Shown in pieces: positions 8,988 through 17,721 of a stretch of DNA of 64,000 nucleotides. The DNA is from an uncultured Ruegeria sp. GTDB lineage: Bacteria > Pseudomonadota > Alphaproteobacteria > Rhodobacterales > Rhodobacteraceae. Where the stretch lies: contig NZ_CANMQQ010000004.1 of NCBI RefSeq assembly GCF_947500045.1, positions 1 to 64,000 of the forward strand, given 5' to 3'. The position numbers and the translations under genes were made by a program. Positions within the stretch are counted from its first letter, which is position 1, and every line of letters starts with the position of its first letter. The notes beneath the pieces were generated by a model. It worked only from the letters and a program-made list of their open reading frames with translations. It was not told where the DNA came from and did not search any database.

Positions 8988-9872
8988 ATGTTTGATGCTG
9001 AAAAGACCACCGCCTCGGCCTGGTTCCGCCAATTGCGGGATGAGATTGTCACTGCTTTTGAGACGCTGGAAGACAGCCATGACACTGGTCCGTTTGCCGA
9101 TGCCGCTCTGGGCCAGTTCGAGGTGAAAGAGACACAACGCCAATCTGACGATGGCTCGGATGCAGGTGGCGGCCTTATGTCAGTCATGCGCGGCGGCCGC
9201 GTGTTTGAAAAGGTGGGCGTCAATGTCTCAACCGTGTATGGCACCTTGGGCGAGCGCGCGCAGAACGCGATGGCAGCACGCAAGGGCATTCCCGGGATGA
9301 AGGATGATCCGCGATTCTGGGCTTCGGGTATCAGCCTAGTGGCGCATATGCAGAACCCGCATGTGCCGGCGGTTCATATGAACACGCGAATGTTCTGGAC
9401 CCCGCATGCCTGGTGGTTCGGCGGTGGATCAGATCTGAACCCCTGCATCGAATATGACGAAGATACAAACCATTTCCACGCCACACAGAAGGCCCATCTG
9501 GACCCGCACGGTGCAGGGCATTATCCGCGCCTCAAAGAATGGGCGGATGAGTATTTCTATATCCCCCACCGCAAGCGTGCACGCGGCGTCGGTGGCATCT
9601 TCATGGACGACTATTGTACTGGCGATTGGCAGGCCGATTTCGCGCTGACGCAGGATATCGGCCGCGCTTTCCTACCCGCCTTCGCACCTCTGGTGGAAAA
9701 GCGGCGGGTACAGAGTTTTGATGATGCCGACAAGAACACGCAGCTTGTCCACCGCGGGCTATATGCCGAATACAATCTGGTCTATGACCGGGGCACCAAG
9801 TTCGGGCTGGAAACCGGGCATGACCCAGATGCCGTGCTGATGAGCCTTCCGCCTTTGGCGAAATGGATCTGA
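8988..9872 (+). CDS. hemF: Oxygen-dependent coproporphyrinogen III oxidase
   Basis: Catalyses the two aerobic oxidative decarboxylations that convert coproporphyrinogen III to protoporphyrinogen IX. The 294-residue protein carries VHMNTRMFW, WWFGGGSDLNPC and GGIFMDDY, all signatures of HemF, plus the C-terminal ETGHDPDAVLMSLPP block. Length is normal for the family. It follows the SDR gene by six bases. The oxygen-independent isozyme is not in this window. Confidence 0.96.
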   Translation: MFDAEKTTASAWFRQLRDEIVTAFETLEDSHDTGPFADAALGQFEVKETQRQSDDGSDAGGGLMSVMRGGRVFEKVGVNVSTVYGTLGERAQNAMAARKGIPGMKDDPRFWASGISLVAHMQNPHVPAVHMNTRMFWTPHAWWFGGGSDLNPCIEYDEDTNHFHATQKAHLDPHGAGHYPRLKEWADEYFYIPHRKRARGVGGIFMDDYCTGDWQADFALTQDIGRAFLPAFAPLVEKRRVQSFDDADKNTQLVHRGLYAEYNLVYDRGTKFGLETGHDPDAVLMSLPPLAKWI

Positions 9873-9875
9873 TAA

Positions 9876-10283
9876 TCAGAACCCAAAATCTATGACATTG
9901 TCATAGCAATATCCCTGCGCGGACCCTGCCGTCATATTGGCGCCTACGGTTTTAACCGTGACGGAATAGGTCGTAACGTCCTCGGCCCCCGCGGGTGGTG
10001 TCAGAGAGAACTGGACCGTGCGGACGCCTCTTTCGTACGGTTTAGAGATATAGATGCGCTGGGTTGCCGAAGTCCGCAGCGTTCGGATTGCAAAATCACC
10101 AATACCGCACCAATACGCAACCGGGGCCGATGTGCCGATCGCGGCTACCTCATAGATGCCATCGGCTAACGGCGTGACTGTCGTTCGAAACGCAGGCCGC
10201 GCACCCACGCCATAGCCTACCGCCTGTGAAACGGCGGGGGTCACTAGGGCAACCATCAGGCAGGCGAGCTTGATAAAACGCAT
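9876..10283 (-). CDS. Secreted hypothetical protein
   Basis: A 135-residue protein with a clear signal peptide (MRFIKLACLMVALVTPAVSQA) and a mature part rich in beta-strand-forming residues. Two cysteines (in YWCGIG and GYCYDN) could form a disulfide in the periplasm. I recognise no domain. It converges on hemF with a three-base gap, and its own promoter region is shared with the divergent HlyC-like gene. Confidence 0.6.
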   Translation of the reverse strand: MRFIKLACLMVALVTPAVSQAVGYGVGARPAFRTTVTPLADGIYEVAAIGTSAPVAYWCGIGDFAIRTLRTSATQRIYISKPYERGVRTVQFSLTPPAGAEDVTTYSVTVKTVGANMTAGSAQGYCYDNVIDFGF

Positions 10284-10351
10284 TCCGATACCTCATTCGA
10301 CAAATTCGACCAACGTCATCAAAGCATGATTTTTAACGATAATATACCATG

Positions 10352-10367
10352 ACAGCATTAATGCTGT
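10352..10367. promoter_or_regulatory. 16-bp perfect palindrome upstream of the HlyC-like gene
   Basis: ACAGCATTAATGCTGT is fully self-complementary. It lies in an AT-rich stretch between two divergent genes, 105 bases before the HlyC-like start and 69 bases upstream of the hypothetical gene's ATG. It looks like an operator for a dimeric regulator; the regulator is unknown. Confidence 0.45.
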
Positions 10368-10472
10368 GGGCACAACGTCGATTTGACCTGTCTTAGCGAC
10401 CCACCATGAAAATCCTTTCATTGAATATGATGCGCGCTATGATCTAGATAATCGCTGTTTTCAGAGTGGCCC

Positions 10473-10985
10473 GTGCAGGACTCATTTCCCAAAGACTGGT
10501 TTGACCTTTCTAATGAAAAATACGCCGATTTCGGCGCGTTGTTCTATCTGGCTGCACTGACCAAAACACACCGTGATCGCACTCTGGGTCAGGTTCTTTA
10601 TGCCTTTGAAACACCGTTGCGGTTGGGACAATATCATATCTTTCGACAAGGTGGTTTCCCGCGCGGCTTTGTGACCTTTGCAGGCCTCAGCTCTGAGGCC
10701 GAGTATCGCTTTGCGGTGAACGAAGAACCCCTGAATGACACTGATTTCACCAGCGGGGCCTCTTTCTGGATCGTCGACATGGTGGCCCCGTTCGGCCAGA
10801 CCAATCAGATCGTCGAAGCGCTAAAGCGCGAAATTCCCCATCCTCGGGTGCGCACCAACAGGATGGACAGCGATCTGACCCGAAACCGGATTGTCGAATG
10901 GACCCGCGACGCCGCGGGCGAAGTGCATATGCGCCTCTATAAGAAAAACGAATTCGCGCAGGTTCTCCGGCAGGGGGGCACATGA
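10473..10985 (+). CDS. HlyC-like toxin-activating lysine acyltransferase
   Basis: Member of the RTX-toxin acyltransferase family, which moves an acyl chain from acyl carrier protein to internal lysines of a secreted toxin. The 170-residue protein aligns with E. coli HlyC: His33 in TKTHRD matches catalytic His23, and Asp102 in SFWIVDMVAPFG matches Asp92 in KWFIDWIAPFG. The start is a GTG at 10473. No RTX toxin or type I secretion genes are present; instead a Hint-domain gene starts two bases after the stop, pointing to coupled expression. Both catalytic residues are present, so activity is plausible; the substrate is unknown. Confidence 0.8.
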   Translation: MQDSFPKDWFDLSNEKYADFGALFYLAALTKTHRDRTLGQVLYAFETPLRLGQYHIFRQGGFPRGFVTFAGLSSEAEYRFAVNEEPLNDTDFTSGASFWIVDMVAPFGQTNQIVEALKREIPHPRVRTNRMDSDLTRNRIVEWTRDAAGEVHMRLYKKNEFAQVLRQGGT

Positions 10986-10986
10986 C

Positions 10987-11898
10987 ATGGTCTCGATAGT
11001 TGGCGATACAACAGGTTCGGTGACAGGTGATCCACCAAATGTGGCGACCGGCGATCTGGACATTACCAGCGCGGCCACCATCGTCTCGCAGGACTGGTCG
11101 ATCCAGACGCCCCCCGATCACGGCACCGCCAGTATAAACCCTGCAACGGGTGAGTGGACCTACACGGTCGATCCCACCTTTTTCGACAGTCTGGACAATG
11201 GCGAAATCGTCACCGACACATTCACGGTCGAGGTCAACGCCGTCGTCAACGTCTTTGGCTTCAACATAAACGCTGCCCCAGAGACAACCGACGTCACGAT
11301 CACCATCGAAGGTGTATGTTTTACCGCTGGCACCCTGATCGAGACAAAAGACGGCGCGCAGGCCATCGAGAACCTGCGCGTAAACGATGAAGTTCTGACA
11401 GCAGATCACGGAATGCAGCCCATCCGCTGGATCGAAAGCAGCCGGCTGGACGCCGAGCGATTGCGCGCAAATCCCGCAATGCGCCCTGTGCGCCTGACTG
11501 CGGGCAGTCTGGGACCGGGCATTCCATCCCGTGATCTGCTGGTCTCGCAACAGCACCGCATCCTGATCCGCGGCCCCAAAGTCGAGATGCTCTTTGGTGT
11601 TCCTGAGGTGCTTATTGCAGCCAAGCACCTGTGCTCATGGCCGGGTATCGACATTGAAACCGATGATGAGCCTATCGAGTACCTGCACATTCTGCTTGGT
11701 CGGCACGAGATTCTCACCGCCGAAGGTGCCCAAGCCGAAAGCCTGTTTCTGGGCGAGGAGACCCTCTATGCGCTGTCTTCCGATGCGTTGCGCGAACTTG
11801 CCGAGATTTTCCCCGACCGCGCCACGGGTGAACATATCGGGTTTGGTTATGCCGCGCGGCTGATCCTGCGCGAGCATGAGGCGCGTGCGCTTGCCTAA
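10987..11898 (+). CDS. VCBS-like plus Hint_2 domain protein
   Basis: A 303-residue protein in two parts. Residues 1-109 form a lysine-free VCBS/cadherin-like module (GEWTYTVDP, LDNGEIVTDTFTV). From Cys111 (VCFTAGTLIET) runs a Hint_2 domain with QPIRWIESS, RDLLVSQQHRILI and a long C-terminal part. Hint domains carry out self-cleavage at the Cys; secreted roseobacter proteins often have one at the C-terminus. No signal peptide is seen, as in type I secretion substrates, and no RTX nonapeptides either. Only three lysines exist, all in the Hint part. The start follows the HlyC-like stop by one base. Confidence 0.75.
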   Translation: MVSIVGDTTGSVTGDPPNVATGDLDITSAATIVSQDWSIQTPPDHGTASINPATGEWTYTVDPTFFDSLDNGEIVTDTFTVEVNAVVNVFGFNINAAPETTDVTITIEGVCFTAGTLIETKDGAQAIENLRVNDEVLTADHGMQPIRWIESSRLDAERLRANPAMRPVRLTAGSLGPGIPSRDLLVSQQHRILIRGPKVEMLFGVPEVLIAAKHLCSWPGIDIETDDEPIEYLHILLGRHEILTAEGAQAESLFLGEETLYALSSDALRELAEIFPDRATGEHIGFGYAARLILREHEARALA

Positions 11899-11901
11899 GC
11901 C

Positions 11902-12993
11902 TTAGACGATCCGCCCGCCAACATCCTGTGGTGCAAGTGCTACGGTCTTGATCACCGCATGACATACACTGCCTTGCCGCAATCCCAATGCCGCGACCGA
12001 GCGGCGGGTCACGCGTGCCAAAACAACACCTGCAGGCGTTTTGACCGATACAATAGCCCCCGGCCCCTCTCCGGCACGGATGGCTTCGATCTGACCGGAC
12101 AAGATGTTCAGGGCCGACAGCCCTTCGGGCGGCTTATTGGACAAGATCACCTCCTGCGCCGGGATCCGGATACGCAGCTCTTCACCAATCTGGTGGGAAA
12201 TGCGTGGCAGGAACAGCCGGGCCCCGCCTGCATCCAACTCGGTCAGACCATCGTCATGATGCGCCGAAACGCGGACCCGCAGAACCGCACCTACGGCTCG
12301 CACGCCTGCAGGGGCCACCGATGGATCAGACAGAACTTCGGACGCGGGACCATGGCGCACAACCCGGCCGTCCTGCAGCGCAACGACAGATGTTGCAAGC
12401 CGCGCAACCTCGGCCGCCGAATGGGTCACATAGAGGATCGGAACCGAGACTTCGTCCCGCAGGCGTTCGAAATAGGGCAAAATCTCCGCCTTGCGCGCAT
12501 CGTCCAGCGCGGCCAAGGGCTCATCCGCAAGGATCAGGCGCGGGCCGGCTAGCAAGGCGCGGCCAATGGCGACGCGCTGTTTCTCACCACCTGACAGCAT
12601 CGCGGGGCGTCGATCCAGCAGGTGACCGATGCCCAGCATTTCGATCACTCGGTCCGGGTTTTCACGCCGTGCCCCTCGCGGAGCGAACCAGCGGCCATAG
12701 TTCAGATTCTGACGCACAGTCAGATGCGGAAACAGACGACCTTCCTGAAAGATATAGCCCAGTCGTCGGCGATGCGGAGGCAACCAAACGCCGCGATCTG
12801 TATCAAACAAGACCCAATCGTCCACCGCGACGCGCCCTGCCTCGGGGCGCAACAACCCGGCCACAGCGTTCACCACTGTGGTCTTCCCCGAGCCCGAGCG
12901 CCCGAACAGAACCGTGACGCCCGAGGGCGCCTCAAATTCCAAATCCAGCGCGATCCCCGGCAGAGTGTGTTGCAAACGGACGGACAGACTCAT
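11902..12993 (-). CDS. modC: Molybdate ABC transporter ATP-binding protein ModC
   Basis: ATPase of the molybdate importer, on the inner face of the membrane. The 363-residue protein has Walker A GRSGSGKT, signature LSGGEKQRVAIGRALL and Walker B LILADEPLAALD, and a C-terminal Mop/TOBE domain (about 290-355) that binds molybdate in ModC. Its ATG overlaps the modB stop by four bases. It is the last gene of modABC and converges on the Hint gene with a three-base gap. Confidence 0.95.
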   Translation of the reverse strand: MSLSVRLQHTLPGIALDLEFEAPSGVTVLFGRSGSGKTTVVNAVAGLLRPEAGRVAVDDWVLFDTDRGVWLPPHRRRLGYIFQEGRLFPHLTVRQNLNYGRWFAPRGARRENPDRVIEMLGIGHLLDRRPAMLSGGEKQRVAIGRALLAGPRLILADEPLAALDDARKAEILPYFERLRDEVSVPILYVTHSAAEVARLATSVVALQDGRVVRHGPASEVLSDPSVAPAGVRAVGAVLRVRVSAHHDDGLTELDAGGARLFLPRISHQIGEELRIRIPAQEVILSNKPPEGLSALNILSGQIEAIRAGEGPGAIVSVKTPAGVVLARVTRRSVAALGLRQGSVCHAVIKTVALAPQDVGGRIV

Positions 12994-13682
12994 GACCCGG
13001 CCACTCGTTTAGCCACACGACGGCCCACATATTCCGACAAGAGAAGCGCCCCCATGGCGATGACGATTGAGATGATGACCAACCGCGTCGCCGCCGCCTC
13101 TCCGCCCGGTACTTGCAGGAATGCATAGACAGCCGAAGGCAGTGTCTGTGTCTGGCCGGGGATGTTTGAGACAAAGGTGATTGTGGCCCCGAACTCTCCC
13201 ATCGCTTTCGCAAATGCCAGAATTGCGCCCGCAATGACGCCGGGCAGGATCATCGGCAGTGTTACCGTTCCAAAAACCATCAAACGCGAGGCCCCCAGCG
13301 TGGCACCGGCCTGTTCAAGTTTTGGGTCCACCGCTTCGATCGACAATCGGATCGCGCGCACCATCAGGGGAAAGGCCATGATACCGGCGGCTAGCGCGGC
13401 ACCAGTCCAGCGGAACGCAAAAACGATACCAAGCTCGGACAACGGTTTGCCCAACGGTCCCTGGATGCCAAAGGTCAACAGCAACAGATAGCCGGTCACC
13501 ACCGGGGGCAGGATCAATGGCAAATGCACCAGGCCATTCAACACTTGCCGCCCCGGAAAGCGCCAGCGCGCCAGCGCATAGGCCACGAAGATACCAAATG
13601 GCAGCGTGATCAGCGTCGCCCAGAACGACACGCGCAGTGACAGGCGCAACGCCTCCATCTCTGCCGGTCCCAACCAGCCCAT
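12990..13682 (-). CDS. modB: Molybdate ABC transporter permease ModB
   Basis: Inner-membrane channel subunit, 230 residues, with about five hydrophobic segments and the permease EAA-type loop (EQAGATLGASRLMVFGTVTLPMI split over residues 143-165). FATMGEFGATITFVSN-like text (AMGEFGATITFVSNIPGQTQT) is typical of ModB. It starts four bases after the modA stop and overlaps modC, so the three genes form one operon. Confidence 0.95.
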   Translation of the reverse strand: MGWLGPAEMEALRLSLRVSFWATLITLPFGIFVAYALARWRFPGRQVLNGLVHLPLILPPVVTGYLLLLTFGIQGPLGKPLSELGIVFAFRWTGAALAAGIMAFPLMVRAIRLSIEAVDPKLEQAGATLGASRLMVFGTVTLPMILPGVIAGAILAFAKAMGEFGATITFVSNIPGQTQTLPSAVYAFLQVPGGEAAATRLVIISIVIAMGALLLSEYVGRRVAKRVAGS

Positions 13683-13686
13683 CGCA

Positions 13687-14439
13687 TCACCCTTCCGGCA
13701 GGGAGAAACCCTGCCTCAGAAACTCTGACTTCGCGGCATCGCCTTGCAGATATTTTAAAAACGCCCGCGCATCTGGCCCTGCAGCAGTGGTCACGGCCGC
13801 AGGATAGACAATTGTTGGATACAGCTCAGGTGGGATCGTTCCGACAACGCCCACCCGATCCTCAGCAATGGCATCTGAACGATACACGATCCCCAGTGGC
13901 GCGGCGCCCGTCGCCACAAGCGCCAGCGCAGCGCGGACATTATCGGTTTGCGCGATCTGGCCCTGCACATCGTTCCACAGACCCAAACCCTGCAAGGCTG
14001 CTTTGCCGTAAATCCCTGCGGGGACGGCATCGACCAACGCCATCGCCAGATACCCCCCATCCAATCGGGTGATCAGATCAAACCCGACCTCAATCTCAGC
14101 GGATTCCGCATCTGGTGCACCAATCAGAACCAGACCGTTGCTCATCAAATCCACACGCGAAGCGGTATCGATCAAACCTTCGCTTTGCAGCACATCCATC
14201 CAGTCCTGATTGGCCGATATGAACAAATCCGCAGGAGCCCCGACCTGTATCTGCCGTGCCAAAACCGAAGAGGCGGCGTAGGACACCGTAACCTTATGCC
14301 CAGTCTCTTGCTCAAACCCGGGTGCAATCGCATCAAGCGCGGTCTTAAGGCTGGCGGCTGCAAAAACCAGCACACCCTCGGCCCGAACCGGGGTTGCGAT
14401 CAGCGCGCATAACGCCAGCACCGCAATCAGACAGCGCAT
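13687..14439 (-). CDS. modA: Molybdate-binding periplasmic protein ModA
   Basis: Periplasmic receptor for molybdate/tungstate. The 250-residue protein has a signal peptide (MRCLIAVLALCALIATPVRA) and the family blocks VFAAASLKTALD, VSYAASSVLARQI and PADLFISANQDWMD, where the Ser/Ala-rich loops hold the oxyanion. The ATG at 14439 is preferred over a more upstream in-frame start because GGAGG lies seven bases before it and the signal peptide begins there. First gene of modABC. Confidence 0.95.
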   Translation of the reverse strand: MRCLIAVLALCALIATPVRAEGVLVFAAASLKTALDAIAPGFEQETGHKVTVSYAASSVLARQIQVGAPADLFISANQDWMDVLQSEGLIDTASRVDLMSNGLVLIGAPDAESAEIEVGFDLITRLDGGYLAMALVDAVPAGIYGKAALQGLGLWNDVQGQIAQTDNVRAALALVATGAAPLGIVYRSDAIAEDRVGVVGTIPPELYPTIVYPAAVTTAAGPDARAFLKYLQGDAAKSEFLRQGFSLPEG

Positions 14440-14454
14440 CTTGTGCCTCCGGTT

Positions 14455-14475
14455 CAAAGGGTTGCAGTCCCTTTG
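14455..14475. promoter_or_regulatory. Inverted repeat in the modA leader
   Basis: A perfect 7-bp inverted repeat, CAAAGGG (14455-14461) and CCCTTTG (14469-14475), sits just upstream of the modA ribosome site. It could be a repressor site or an RNA hairpin. It does not match the ModE operator I know from enterobacteria. Confidence 0.35.
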
Positions 14476-14629
14476 GGCATATCGGAGGCGACACGGGGCA
14501 GGCAAGGCCCTTTACCTGTGCAAGGGTATATCCGGCCCTACTTTGGCACGCGTTTGTCTCGCAATAGGGATTGATCCCGGCTTTCATTCAGGCTGTTGTG
14601 TGCCAAACCAAGACAGGACACTGCTGAAC

Positions 14630-15883
14630 ATGCTGCACCAGACCCCCAAACTGATCGACGAAATCCGCGCTCGCTTTGCGCATGTCGACGCCTGCCCGTT
14701 TCAGGGGCCACGCGTTTTCTTTGAAAATGCGGGCGGTGCGCTAACCTTGAGTTCAGTTGTCGAAACCTCGGCCAAGTTTGCCGCAATCCCTGACAATCAG
14801 GGCCGAGATAACGTCGCCAGCCATGCTCTGGTCGATATCATCAATCGGGCCAAGGCCGATCTGTCCGTGTTTATGAACGCCTCCGCAGGTCAGTTCTTTG
14901 TCGGCGAAAGCGGGACCGAGCTGCTATTTCGTATGATCCGCACCACCTGCGTGAACGCGCCGAAAGGCGGGAAGGTAATCGGCAGTTCCATCGAACACCC
15001 CGCCAGCCGCAGCGCAGCGCGCCGTTGGGCGGGAATCGCCGGTCTGGACTATATCAATGTACCGCATGACGACGCGACCGGCCTTGTAACCGCCGAAGCC
15101 TATGCCGCGCTGATGACCCCGGATGTGGCCGTTGCGACCATCCTGCATGCCTCGCCCGTGACGGGTATGGGGATGGATGTGGCTGCCATCGCACGCGCCA
15201 TCCGCGCGGTCGCACCTGATTGTTTCATCATCGTCGACGGTATCCAGCACGCAGCCCATGGTCAGATGGATATCGACAGCTACAGCGTCGATGGCTATGC
15301 GATTTCCCCCTACAAAGTGTTCTCGCGCCACGGTTATGGCATCGCCTGGATTTCGGACCGACTGACGGCCCTGCCCCACGATCAGCTGATTGATGCACCA
15401 GCCAACGGGTGGGAATTCGGAACTCGCGATACCGGTGCCTACGCCACCATGTCCAACGTAATCGGCTATTTCGACTGGCTGGGCGCTCAGGTGTCGAACG
15501 AGGCCGACCGAGGTGACCGCATTCGCGCCGCCGGTCGCGCGATCCACGCCTACGAGACCCACCTGACCAACGCCATGATCAATGGCACTGGCAACCTGCC
15601 CGGCCTGCGCGATATGGACCACATCACTATCCTTGCCGGAGCTGATAATCCAGCACGCGAAGGGCTGGTCTCGATCACCGTGCGTGACATCCCCTCGGCT
15701 GACGTGGTGACGCGGCTGAACCAGCAAGGCATCCGCACCCATACCCGCAAGGCGGACCACTACAGCGGCAATGTGCTAACACCGCTAGGCCTGAACGACT
15801 GCATCCGCATCTCGCTGTGCCACTACAACACCGAGCATGAGGTCGCGCAGCTCTTGGCCGTTCTCAAAGACATGAAACCCTGA
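14630..15883 (+). CDS. Aminotransferase class V-fold PLP enzyme
   Basis: A 417-residue PLP-dependent enzyme of the class V (cysteine desulfurase/kynureninase-like) fold. It shows FFENAGGALTL near the N-terminus, the cofactor-contacting IIVDGIQHAAHG, and SPYKVFSRHGYG with the probable Schiff-base lysine. No conserved desulfurase cysteine loop is evident near the C-terminus, so sulfur mobilisation is not assured. The ATG at 14630 is taken because the in-frame extension upstream is low-quality sequence overlapping the modA promoter. It runs divergent from modABC. Substrate unknown. Confidence 0.75.
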   Translation: MLHQTPKLIDEIRARFAHVDACPFQGPRVFFENAGGALTLSSVVETSAKFAAIPDNQGRDNVASHALVDIINRAKADLSVFMNASAGQFFVGESGTELLFRMIRTTCVNAPKGGKVIGSSIEHPASRSAARRWAGIAGLDYINVPHDDATGLVTAEAYAALMTPDVAVATILHASPVTGMGMDVAAIARAIRAVAPDCFIIVDGIQHAAHGQMDIDSYSVDGYAISPYKVFSRHGYGIAWISDRLTALPHDQLIDAPANGWEFGTRDTGAYATMSNVIGYFDWLGAQVSNEADRGDRIRAAGRAIHAYETHLTNAMINGTGNLPGLRDMDHITILAGADNPAREGLVSITVRDIPSADVVTRLNQQGIRTHTRKADHYSGNVLTPLGLNDCIRISLCHYNTEHEVAQLLAVLKDMKP

Positions 15884-15893
15884 TCTGCGGCGT

Positions 15894-15921
15894 GGCACAA
15901 TTTTGCAAAAGAAATTGTGCC
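15894..15921 (+). terminator. Terminator-like hairpin after the PLP enzyme gene
   Basis: GGCACAATTT (15894-15903) pairs perfectly with AAATTGTGCC (15912-15921) around an 8-base loop. It begins 11 bases after the stop codon and precedes tRNA-Val. There is no strong T tract, so termination is likely but may be inefficient. Confidence 0.5.
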
Positions 15922-15967
15922 GTACCCTCTTGCACCTGCGCACGTGCTTAGCTACATCAGCCCTCAC

Positions 15968-16047
<80 letters not shown>

Positions 16048-16173
16048 TTCCCCGCATTGTATCAAGGCCTTACGCGACTAGCACCTATTGCTGTGCTGCG
16101 TGTGAAAGTGTGTCCGCTGCGCATCCGCTGCACTTAAACGGAAAAGATGTCTCCAACACAGGAGATATGGGCC

Positions 16174-17181
16174 ATGGCAACAATCGTAAAACGGCCTAGC
16201 GGAAAGTGGCAAGCGACGGTTCGGAAAGACGGGCAATCTCGATCTAAGTCCTTTCTAAAGCGTGCTGATGCGGCGAAGTGGGCGCGAGAGACGGAGTTGA
16301 GCGCCGACAGAGGATTGCTGACGCCTACTCTCGGTGTGAGCGCATCTGAGATGACCCTTGGAGAGGTGCTGCGCAAATACCGAGATAACGTCACGAGCGA
16401 GAAACGATGTGCGGACAATGAAAGTTACGCAATTAACGGGTTCCTGCGGAAAGGCTCCAAGCTAGCCAAAATGAAGGTCAGCAAGCTGCGATCCGCTGAC
16501 TTTGTCCGCTATCGTGACCAGCGCATCAAAACCATGAAGGCAGCGACTGTCGTTAGGGAACTGGGTTGGTTGCAGCACGCCCTTGATGTCGCCTGTGAGG
16601 ATTGGGGGCAGAACCTGCCACAGGGTAACCCAGTCAAGTCTGCCCGGCGGCCCAAGATCGACAACCGCCGAGAGAGACGATTGCAGCAGGGAGAATGGCA
16701 GGCTTTGCTGGAAGCCGTGAACCAAGCTCGGTCTCCGCTGATGAAGCCATTGCTGACGCTTGCATTGGCAACCGGGATGCGCCGAGGGGAATTGCTATCG
16801 ATACAATGGAAGCATGTAGACCTTGAGCGTCGGACAGTGTTCTTACCCCAAACCAAAAACGGTCGCGCCCGTACAGTGCCACTTAGCCCGAATGCCGTTG
16901 CCGTTTTGATGGACCTGCCACGCGGGAACGACCGGTGTTTGCCCCTGTCTGGTAATTCTGTGCGATTAGCCTTTGAGCGCCTCAGGCAACGGGCAGGCGT
17001 GGTAGACCTTACATTTCATGACATTCGACACGAGGCGGTGTCCCGCTTTGTGGAAAGCGGATTATCGTTGGCGCAGGTCCAAATGATCAGCGGACATCGG
17101 GATTTGCGGATGCTGATGCGTTACACCCACCTGCAGACCGATGACATCGTGGCAAAGTTGGCAGACGTCGAACATGCGTAA
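16174..17181 (+). CDS. Tyrosine-type site-specific integrase
   Basis: Recombinase expected to integrate and excise the element at tRNA-Val. The 335-residue protein has an N-terminal arm-binding and core-binding part and a C-terminal catalytic domain with the full set: Arg203 (GMRRGELL), His282-x-x-Arg285 (HDIRHE), His308 (SGHRDL) and nucleophile Tyr317 (RYTHL). The ATG at 16174, after an AGGAG, is preferred over an upstream ATG at 16147. It reads away from the tRNA at the left end. No excisionase gene is recognised nearby. Confidence 0.93.
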   Translation: MATIVKRPSGKWQATVRKDGQSRSKSFLKRADAAKWARETELSADRGLLTPTLGVSASEMTLGEVLRKYRDNVTSEKRCADNESYAINGFLRKGSKLAKMKVSKLRSADFVRYRDQRIKTMKAATVVRELGWLQHALDVACEDWGQNLPQGNPVKSARRPKIDNRRERRLQQGEWQALLEAVNQARSPLMKPLLTLALATGMRRGELLSIQWKHVDLERRTVFLPQTKNGRARTVPLSPNAVAVLMDLPRGNDRCLPLSGNSVRLAFERLRQRAGVVDLTFHDIRHEAVSRFVESGLSLAQVQMISGHRDLRMLMRYTHLQTDDIVAKLADVEHA

Positions 17182-17330
17182 ATCGGCGTGATGCTGTGCA
17201 GGGTGGTCATAGTCTCTCGGTGCGTCAGTTTTTGACCACCCTACTCCCTATCAATCGACAACGCTGCTCCCCTAGCCTTTTGGCTGTCCCGTGGCTGGCT
17301 TTCTGTCCCGCACGCATTTGGAAATGGCAT

Positions 17331-17432
17331 TAACCCTTCCTCTTGTGAACACACAGGCGCTAACCCTCCGTCTTGTGAACTAACAAGCGCTACCGCTCCC
17401 TCATTTGAGCAAAACCCCTCCCTCAGTTGAGC
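17331..17432. repeat. Iteron-like direct repeats upstream of the helicase-like gene
   Basis: Two near-identical 30-base units (17331-17360, 17361-17390) are followed by two shorter diverged ones. Cores are TCTTGTGAAC at 17341 and 17371, TCATTTGAGC at 17401 and TCAGTTGAGC at 17423, spaced 30, 30 and 22 bases. The last two contain the palindromes CTCAAATGAG and CTCAACTGAG on the other strand. The array sits in a 540-base non-coding gap (17182-17721) between integrase and the putative replication gene, where iterons of a replication origin or operators would lie. The rest of the gap shows nothing else I can name. Confidence 0.65.
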
Positions 17433-17721
17433 ATACAGGTTTCGCTTGGTCATTGTTGATCGGGTCGCTTAGACGACTTGGCCTTGCTTTACTCCAATGC
17501 GAGTGGAGTAAGTGGTAAGTAAGCATATGTAAATAAACACTAAATCATGCTGACCTGTAAGCAAAGGTACTAAAAAGGGGGCTTTTGATCCCTCTAGTTT
17601 ATCCATTGCGTGTTCACCGGGATTTCCTCCCAGTCGCCCCAACGGGGCAGTTCCATTTGCTCGGTATCCACCAGAGCGCATTCCCCAAACTAGTCCAATG
17701 GACCGAATACAGGAGGCTTGA

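Noticed and set aside
14441-14629. N-terminal extension of the PLP enzyme
   Set aside because: The added 63 residues are unlike any PLP enzyme and cover the modA promoter.
17331-17432. CRISPR array
   Set aside because: The 30-base periodicity comes from adjoining repeats with no distinct spacers, and no cas genes are nearby.
17241-17453. Minus-strand 70-codon frame across the repeats
   Set aside because: It is merely the iteron-like repeats read as codons (repeating Ser-Gln-Glu-Gly text); no ribosome site.
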